From DASQUK01 sp046723645 (GTDB lineage Bacteria; Actinomycetota; Acidimicrobiia; Acidimicrobiales; VFJN01), in contig JBKOUY010000052.1 in NCBI GenBank assembly GCA_046723645.1, positions 1 to 12,879 on the forward strand: a stretch of 12,879 bases of DNA. Reading direction: 5' to 3'. This document shows, one piece after another, positions 6,473 through 12,879 of this stretch (its first letter is position 1; each line of letters opens with the position of its first letter). A model generated the notes under the pieces. The model did not search any database. It was not told where the DNA came from and saw only the letters and a program-made list of their open reading frames with translations. The position numbers were made by a program, and so were the translations under genes.

Positions 6473-7594
6473 CTACTTGAACGCCGACCGCAGCTTCGAC
6501 AGCAGGCCGGCGGGCGGAGGGGCGACGTCGTCACCGCGGAGCTCGGCGAGCTGGCGGACGACCTCTTCCTCCTCCTCACTCAACTCGGTCGGCACGTCGA
6601 CCACGACGTCGATCAGCAGGTCGCCGCGCGCCCGGCGCTCGATATGGGGCACCCCGCGGCCGCGCAGGCGGAAGGTCGTGCCCGACGCCGTGCCCCTTGG
6701 GATCTCCAGCTCCTCGGTGCCCTCGAGCGTCTCGAACGGGATCGTCGCGCCGAGCACGGCCTGCGTGTACGGCACGGTCAGCACCGTCGCGAGATCCGTG
6801 CCCTGGCGCTCGAAGCGCGGATGGGGCTTCACCCGCACGTGGACGTACAGGTCGCCGGCGGCGCCCCCGCGGGGGCCGACGGCTCCGCGGCCCGCCAGCC
6901 GGAGCGTCGAGCCGTCGTCGACGCCGGCCACGATGTCGACCGTGTAGGTGCGCTCCTGGATGCGGCGGCCTTCGCCCCGACACACAGGGCAGGGGTTCGG
7001 GATGACCTGGCCGGACCCGCCGCAGCGGGCGCACGGCGACGAGGTCACCATCTGCCCGATGAACGATTGCCGGACGCGCTGGACCTGGCCCGTGCCCCCG
7101 CATTCGACGCAGGTGATGGCCTGGGTGCCGTCGGCGGCACCGGTGGCTTCGCAGGCGTCGCAGGGCACGGCGGTCTTGACGGTGACCGGGTGCTGCGACC
7201 CGAAGACGGCCGCCTCGAACTCCAGCTCCACGACCTGCTCGAGGTCCTCGCCCCGGGGCGGTCCTGCGGGTCCACGGCGCCGGCCCCCGAACGGGCTCGA
7301 GCCGAAGAACGCCTCGAACACGTCGCCGATGCCTCCGCCGAAGCCGAACGGATCGGCCCCGACCGTGGTGCCCTCGACCCCGGCGGGGCCGTAGGCGTCG
7401 TACCGCTGGCGCTTCTCGGGGTCGGACAGCACCTCGTAGGCGCGGACGACCTCCTTGAACCGGGCCTCGGACTGGGCGTCGCCGTGGCCCGTGTCCGGGT
7501 GGAGCTGGCGGGCCAGCCGGCGGTAGGCGCGCTTGATCTCGTCCTGGGAGGCGTCCCGGGAGACGCCGAGCAGTTGGTAGTAGTCGGTCGGCAA
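6473..7594 (-). CDS. dnaJ: Chaperone DnaJ (Hsp40, hrcA-linked copy)
   Basis: The 373-residue protein is a complete type I DnaJ, which stimulates DnaK ATP hydrolysis and passes it unfolded clients. The J domain begins DYYQLLGVSRDASQDEIKRA and has the essential HPD at 32-34. A Gly/Phe-rich segment (GFGGGIGDVFEAFFGSSPFGG) covers about 84-104. Four zinc-binding modules follow: C145/C148, C162/C165, C188/C191 and C202/C205. Two client-binding barrels complete the protein. It begins six bases after the hrcA stop and so shares the CIRCE-controlled transcript. No grpE or dnaK is present, which in actinobacteria usually means a second dnaJ lies with dnaK elsewhere, making this the DnaJ2 copy. Confidence 0.95.
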   Translation of the reverse strand: MPTDYYQLLGVSRDASQDEIKRAYRRLARQLHPDTGHGDAQSEARFKEVVRAYEVLSDPEKRQRYDAYGPAGVEGTTVGADPFGFGGGIGDVFEAFFGSSPFGGRRRGPAGPPRGEDLEQVVELEFEAAVFGSQHPVTVKTAVPCDACEATGAADGTQAITCVECGGTGQVQRVRQSFIGQMVTSSPCARCGGSGQVIPNPCPVCRGEGRRIQERTYTVDIVAGVDDGSTLRLAGRGAVGPRGGAAGDLYVHVRVKPHPRFERQGTDLATVLTVPYTQAVLGATIPFETLEGTEELEIPRGTASGTTFRLRGRGVPHIERRARGDLLIDVVVDVPTELSEEEEEVVRQLAELRGDDVAPPPAGLLSKLRSAFK

Positions 7595-7600
7595 CGCTGG

Positions 7601-8602
7601 CTAGCCCTCGGTGAGGCGGTCGGACAAACGATGGCCCACGACGGCGACGGCGGCCAAGGCCTGCGGGTAGTTCATCCGTGTGGGTCCCAGGACCCCGATC
7701 GTTCCCGCCCGCTCGCCCTCGACCTCGTATGGTGACACCACCAGGGCGCACTCGGCGAGCGGGGCCATGCCGGTCTCGGTGCCGATGGCGACCTGCAGCC
7801 CGCGATCGATGACGTCACGGATGAGCGACACGACGACGTATTGCTGCTCGAGGATCCCCAGGACCTCGCGGACCGTCTCGATGGCGTCGAACGCCTGGGC
7901 CATGCGGGCGGCACCGCCCACGTAGAGGTGCTCGGGATCGCCCGTCGGGCGGTGGGCAAGGGCGCCGAGCGCTTCGTCGACCAGCGCATCCAGGGCGGCG
8001 TCGCCCGTCGCGGGAACGGCGGCCACGGCGTCGCGGCCCCTGCCGGCGAGGTGGGCGGTCAGGTGCATGCTCGCCGTCGCCACCCGCTCGTCCCCGGCGC
8101 CTGCCGGCCGGTCGATGGTGTGCTTCTCGACCGACCCGTCGCTCAGCACGGCGACGAGCACCGCCGACGTGGTACTGAGCCCGACGAGCTGCACCGAGCG
8201 GACCGTGGTCTCGACCGGGGCGGGCGCCACGACCACGCTCGTCAAGCGGGTGAGGTCTGACAGCAGACGGCTGGTCTCGGACAGCATCTGCTCGACCTCG
8301 CCGTGGGCCCGAGCGAAGAACGCCCGCACCTCCTCGGCCGAGCTGTTGGCCAGCCGGGCCGGCCGCCGAAGGTGATCCACGAAGAAGCGGTAGCCCTTCT
8401 CGGTCGGGACGCGCCCGGCGGAGGTGTGCGGCTGGCGCAGGAAGCCTTCGGTCTCCAGGGCCCCCATCTCGTTGCGCACCGTGGCGGACGACACGTCGAC
8501 ACCCGGCGCCCGCGCGACGTGGCCCGAGCCCACCGGCTGCCCGGTGTCGATGTACTCCTCCACCACTGCTCGGAGGATGGCTGCCTTCCGCTCGTCCAAC
8601 AT
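7601..8602 (-). CDS. hrcA: Heat-inducible transcription repressor HrcA
   Basis: The 333-residue protein is a full-length HrcA, the repressor that binds CIRCE operators and is released on heat shock. The N-terminal winged helix has VSSATVRNEMGALETEGFLR (37-56) and PHTSAGRVPTEKGYRFFVD (58-76), both family hallmarks. The C-terminus has the signature GTIGVLGPTRMNYPQAL. The ATG at 8600-8602 touches a CIRCE site, which explains the start. There is no Shine-Dalgarno sequence: the preceding bases are CGACTGCCAG, the degenerate CIRCE arm. The transcript may be almost leaderless. It heads the hrcA-dnaJ-rsmE unit and should repress itself. Confidence 0.95.
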   Translation of the reverse strand: MLDERKAAILRAVVEEYIDTGQPVGSGHVARAPGVDVSSATVRNEMGALETEGFLRQPHTSAGRVPTEKGYRFFVDHLRRPARLANSSAEEVRAFFARAHGEVEQMLSETSRLLSDLTRLTSVVVAPAPVETTVRSVQLVGLSTTSAVLVAVLSDGSVEKHTIDRPAGAGDERVATASMHLTAHLAGRGRDAVAAVPATGDAALDALVDEALGALAHRPTGDPEHLYVGGAARMAQAFDAIETVREVLGILEQQYVVVSLIRDVIDRGLQVAIGTETGMAPLAECALVVSPYEVEGERAGTIGVLGPTRMNYPQALAAVAVVGHRLSDRLTEG

Positions 8603-8629
8603 CTGGCAGTCGAGTGTACCGAGTGCTAA
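8603..8629 (-). promoter_or_regulatory. CIRCE operator of the hrcA-dnaJ-rsmE unit
   Basis: On the coding strand the left arm TTAGCACTC (8629-8621) is a perfect match to CIRCE. A 9-base spacer follows, then the right arm GACTGCCAG (8611-8603), which matches 6 of 9 bases of GAGTGCTAA. The site ends directly at the hrcA ATG. TACACT (8618-8613) in the spacer is a possible -10 box, ten bases before the ATG. The remaining bases of the lepA-hrcA gap hold no other clear element. Confidence 0.85.
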
Positions 8630-8668
8630 GTCCTGGTAACGGGCTCAGTGGAGTCGACCCCTGCCCAC

Positions 8669-10453
<1,785 letters not shown>

Positions 10454-10466
10454 AGGGGGCTGTCGA

Positions 10467-10528
10467 ATGCTAGCGGCGCGTGGTCCGGTTGCCCGGGTGT
10501 GACAATCCAACGGCGCCGCCGCTAGCCT
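10467..10528. promoter_or_regulatory. Divergent lepA/rpsT promoter region with mirror-image -10 elements
   Basis: Toward rpsT (+): GTGACA (10499-10504), an 18-base spacer and TAGCCT (10523-10528), which would start transcription about 30 bases before the GTG. Toward lepA (-): TAGCAT (10472-10467), 13 bases before its ATG, with no convincing -35 box. Both -10 elements sit in the same sequence, CGCCGCTAGC, on opposite strands. These form a perfect 10-base inverted repeat: GCTAGCGGCG at 10469-10478 and CGCCGCTAGC at 10517-10526. The rpsT promoter is the better supported one. Confidence 0.5.
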
Positions 10529-10564
10529 GTCCCGGCTATTTGCGTACAGGGAGCAGGTCCGTCC

Positions 10565-10843
10565 GTGGCGAACATCAAGAGCCAGATCAAGCGCAACCGC
10601 CAGAACCTGGTGCGCCACGAGCGCAACAAGGCCGTGCGCTCCGAGCTAAGGACCCGCGCCAAGGCTGCGGTGGCCGCGGCCGAGGCCGGCGAGGACGACG
10701 CCGACGCGAAGCTCCGTGAGGCCGTCAAGCGCATCGACACGGCGGCGGCCAAGGGCGTGATCCATAAGAACCAGGCGGCGCGGCGCAAGGCCCGCCTCCA
10801 GGCCCGGATCAACGAAGCGGCCGCAGAGCCCGCCGACGACTGA
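10565..10843 (+). CDS. rpsT: 30S ribosomal protein S20
   Basis: The 92-residue basic protein starts MANIKSQIKRNRQNLVRHERNKAVRSEL and has the expected three-helix pattern with KGVIHKNQAARRKARL near the end, which contacts the 5' domain of 16S rRNA. It begins with GTG; a purine-rich AGGGAG (10548-10553) lies 11 bases upstream. The C-terminus EAAAEPADD is acidic and disordered-looking. It is read away from lepA and toward holA, with seven bases between stop codons. No intrinsic terminator is visible after it. Confidence 0.97.
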   Translation: MANIKSQIKRNRQNLVRHERNKAVRSELRTRAKAAVAAAEAGEDDADAKLREAVKRIDTAAAKGVIHKNQAARRKARLQARINEAAAEPADD

Positions 10844-10850
10844 CCGGCCC

Positions 10851-11855
10851 TCAGCGCGCCAGTCGCGCCAGGCGGGCGACCAGCACCTCGAGCACGAGGT
10901 CCTCGGGCCACGCCTTGGCGCCCCGCAGGTCGAGGTCGGCGGCGGCCAGCAGCGAGACCGCGTCCACGATGCGATCGTGGCCCAGGCGGCGCGCCTGCTG
11001 CAGGGCCTTGCGGGCCGGGAACGTCGATCCACGGATGCCGAGGAGCTCGGCGGCGTCCTTCTCGCCCCGGACGGGCGCCCCGTCGAGCTGGAGCATGCGT
11101 GCGTAGTGGCCGTGCAACGTGGCCATGACCACCAGGGGGTGACGGCCTCCCCCGTCCAGCATCCGCCGCAGCTTGGCGAGCGCGGTCGCGATGTCGCCGC
11201 GATCGAGGGCGTCGGTGAGCTCCCATGGGGGGACGCCTCCGCCTTCGCCCAGGAACGGCTCGATGTCCTCGACGCCGAGCCGGGCACCCTCGCCGAAAGC
11301 ACCAACGAGCGTGGCGTCCAGCCCGACGAGGCGCTGGGGGTCGTCCCCCAGCCAGCGCACGAGGAGCTCCGTGCCGGGCCTGTCGACCTGCAGGCGGGCG
11401 TCGCGCAGCTGCTCCTCGACCCACGCGGCGATCTTGCGGCCCGGGCTGGTGTCGACCTGCTCGCCGCCGTGGGCCCTCAGCGCGTCGGTGAGCGAGCGGG
11501 GGACGCGGCCCTGCGCCCACACCAGGACCAGTGACGTCGTGGGCAGCGGATCCTCGATGTAGGCGACCAGCGGCGCAACCTGCTCGGCCCGGGTGAAGAC
11601 CTCGAGGTCACGGCCCACGACCACCCGGCGGTCGGTCAGGAAGGGCGGCGTCTGGGCCGCCTGCACCAGGGGGGTGATGCTGGGTTCGGATCCGTCGGTG
11701 ACCTGGAACCGCTCGCGGCCCATGTCCTCCACGGCGAGGCCGGCATCGAGGTCACCGAGCAGGCGGTGGATCAGCTCACGGGCGGCGTCCCGCAGGATCA
11801 CGTCGTCGTCGCCCCTGACCAAGTACACCGGCGCGTCGGTGCGGACTGCGGTCAC
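10851..11855 (-). CDS. holA: DNA polymerase III subunit delta (clamp loader)
   Basis: The 334-residue protein is the delta subunit, which opens the sliding clamp for loading onto primed DNA. The N-terminus VYLVRGDDDVILRDAARELI resembles the AAA+-fold start of HolA. TPPFLTDRRVVVGRDLEVF (69-87) and WVEEQLRDARLQVDRPGTELL (145-165) follow, and an alpha-helical collar domain is last. The GTG start (11853-11855) overlaps the stop of the upstream gene as GTGA, implying translational coupling. The frame stays open for another 174 codons upstream, but that part is the shadow of the DHPS-like gene, so the short start is preferred. The position after comEC and facing rpsT is typical. Confidence 0.9.
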   Translation of the reverse strand: MTAVRTDAPVYLVRGDDDVILRDAARELIHRLLGDLDAGLAVEDMGRERFQVTDGSEPSITPLVQAAQTPPFLTDRRVVVGRDLEVFTRAEQVAPLVAYIEDPLPTTSLVLVWAQGRVPRSLTDALRAHGGEQVDTSPGRKIAAWVEEQLRDARLQVDRPGTELLVRWLGDDPQRLVGLDATLVGAFGEGARLGVEDIEPFLGEGGGVPPWELTDALDRGDIATALAKLRRMLDGGGRHPLVVMATLHGHYARMLQLDGAPVRGEKDAAELLGIRGSTFPARKALQQARRLGHDRIVDAVSLLAAADLDLRGAKAWPEDLVLEVLVARLARLAR

Positions 11856-12454
11856 GGGCGGTCCACCGTTCGGCGCTGCGCCGCCAGAAGCGCTGCGACC
11901 GCCTCGACCACCCTCCGGGTGCGCCGAACGTCGTTCGTGCACAGCAGCCGGCAGCCCAGGGGGACGGCGACGGACTCGACCGCCAACGCCTCCTCCCGTG
12001 CCGCAATCGCCGAGGTGTCGATGGCGAGCGGCACCGGACGGGCACCGACCCGGGACCGGGCGCGATCGATGTCGGCGAGGTCGTCGACCAAGAGCGCGAC
12101 TGGGAGGCCGGCGTCGGCCGCCGCCTCCATGAGCTCCGCCGGTGCGAGCACCAGCGCGGCGCCGACCTCCGCGGCCGCCTCGGCCGCGTCGAGCGACGAC
12201 ACCCTGGCCGCGACCGGCACACCGCCGGCGCGGATCGTCGGGCCGACCAGCCCTGGCGGCAGCGACGTGACGGCCACGTCGGCCCCCGCCTGGCCCGCAG
12301 CGCGGACCGCTGCGAGCACCTCGTTCTCCCGCCCGTACCGCGGCGGCGCCACCACCGCCCCCACGAGGGCGCGCCACCGCAGATCGAACGCGGTGCCCGC
12401 CAGGGTCAGCGCCAGCTCGACCTGCGGCAGCGGCGGCAGGGCGGACTCGATCAT
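11852..12454 (-). CDS. Dihydropteroate-synthase-like TIM-barrel protein, probably non-catalytic
   Basis: The 200-residue protein has alternating beta strands and helices, as in a barrel. VRAAGQAGADVAVTS (50-64) recalls the DHPS segment after the pterin loop (AGADILDVGGE), and PLGCRLLCTNDVRRTRRVVEAV (165-186) recalls the DHPS tail in which Arg-His/Asp-Val-Arg contacts substrate. The DHPS active-site start (NVTPDSFSDGG) is replaced by AVVAPPRYGRENEV, and the STRPG segment is absent (SLPPG). It is also shorter than the roughly 270 residues usual for DHPS. I infer a degenerate paralogue with no folate role shown. It lies between comEC and holA, 10 bases after comEC, and overlaps holA by four bases. 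Confidence 0.6.
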   Translation of the reverse strand: MIESALPPLPQVELALTLAGTAFDLRWRALVGAVVAPPRYGRENEVLAAVRAAGQAGADVAVTSLPPGLVGPTIRAGGVPVAARVSSLDAAEAAAEVGAALVLAPAELMEAAADAGLPVALLVDDLADIDRARSRVGARPVPLAIDTSAIAAREEALAVESVAVPLGCRLLCTNDVRRTRRVVEAVAALLAAQRRTVDRP

Positions 12455-12464
12455 CGGGGGGACG

Positions 12465-12879
12465 CTATCGGCCGTGCGGCGGGGGTGCCCTCGCCGATTC
12501 CGGCACCGCCGGCCGCAGTTCGATGAGCACGTCGAGCCGCTCCAACCCGCTGTCCCCGACGGTCAGCCGGAGGCCGCCCACGTCGATCACCGTCCCGGGC
12601 GCAGGGACGGTCACGGGGCCGGCGCCGTCCACCCCACGGGCGGCGGGAGCCGAGCCTTCCGGTCCCAACACCGAGATGCCAGGCCAGCGTCGCCGGACCG
12701 TGGCCGCGACCTCGGCCGCGCCCCGGGCCGCCGTCCGCAGCACGAGCACGTCGAGCCGCGTCACACCCCGGTCGCGCAGGCCCGCCAACACCGCCGCTTC
12801 GCCGGCCCGTCCGTCGACGGCCAGCGCCGCCGCCCCGCCGCCCTGCCACACCTGCGCCCCGGGCCCCACGGACTCGCCG
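12465..12879 (-). CDS. comEC: ComEC/Rec2 DNA-uptake protein, C-terminal part only
   Basis: The gene runs off the right edge with no stop or reliable start in view. The apparent GTG at 12867-12869 is internal, since the frame continues through GES to the end of the window. The visible 137 or so residues resemble the end of the metallo-beta-lactamase-like domain of ComEC: VWQGGGAAALAVDGRAGEA, then GVTRLDVLVLRTAARGAAEV and GTVIDVGGLRLTVG. The segment where ComEC usually has S/T-H-x-x-x-D-H reads RTAARGAAEV, with no His or Asp. ComEC is the inner-membrane channel for single-stranded DNA in transformation. The call rests on this short tail plus position ahead of holA. Confidence 0.6.
   Translation of the reverse strand, partial: GESVGPGAQVWQGGGAAALAVDGRAGEAAVLAGLRDRGVTRLDVLVLRTAARGAAEVAATVRRRWPGISVLGPEGSAPAARGVDGAGPVTVPAPGTVIDVGGLRLTVGDSGLERLDVLIELRPAVPESARAPPPHGR

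Noticed and set aside
6530..7735. Long open frames opposite dnaJ
   Set aside because: Such antisense frames are expected in GC-rich genes and show no motifs; dnaJ is certain.
10454..10618. Longer lepA starting at 10618
   Set aside because: The extra 55 residues have no LepA similarity and lie antisense to the promoter and 5' end of rpsT; MDRSRIRNVSVIAHIDHG is the family start.
11856..12377. Longer holA starting at 12377
   Set aside because: The added residues are Gly/Arg-rich shadow of the DHPS-like gene, and the GTG at 11855 gives the HolA N-terminus.

Overview
The window is very GC-rich, with the third-codon-position G/C bias of an actinobacterium. A BldD-type c-di-GMP regulator, leaderless-looking starts and a hrcA-dnaJ-rsmE cluster without grpE or dnaK all fit that phylum. 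My guess is a deep-branching, non-Streptomyces lineage such as Acidimicrobiia, but the sequence alone does not prove it. I see no insertion sequence, phage gene, CRISPR array, tRNA or rRNA. This is mostly a conserved housekeeping neighbourhood with a less conserved envelope-related cluster at the left edge.

Left part (1-2371, + strand): the last codons of an unidentified gene, then a strong-looking promoter whose -35 box contains that gene's stop codon. It drives a two-gene unit: a membrane-anchored pseudokinase with a small calcium-motif ectodomain, and, by an ATGA overlap, a membrane protein with a C-terminal LysM domain. The pair looks like an envelope-associated unit, but its function is unknown.

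Middle part (2412-10453, - strand, listed in transcription order from the right): lepA, hrcA, dnaJ, rsmE, a bldD-like regulator, hemW and a fused acetyl-CoA carboxyltransferase. hrcA is preceded directly by a CIRCE operator, so hrcA-dnaJ-rsmE should be a HrcA-repressed heat-shock unit. The bldD-like gene has its own 171-base leader with a near-consensus BldD box and an inverted repeat, suggesting autoregulation. hemW and the carboxyltransferase follow closely and may be cotranscribed.

Right part (10454-12879): a divergent promoter region separates lepA from rpsT (+ strand). rpsT converges, with only 7 bases between stop codons, on a - strand unit: comEC (3' end only), a degenerate dihydropteroate-synthase-like gene and holA. 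The set comEC-holA-rpsT-lepA-hemW-hrcA-dnaJ-rsmE recalls the arrangement in Bacillus, so the order is ancient. The bldD gene and the DHPS-like gene are the additions.

The most interesting items are the BldD homologue with an intact c-di-GMP signature and its own candidate operator, the pseudokinase/LysM pair, the unresolved start of hemW, and the DHPS-like and ComEC domains that have lost catalytic motifs.
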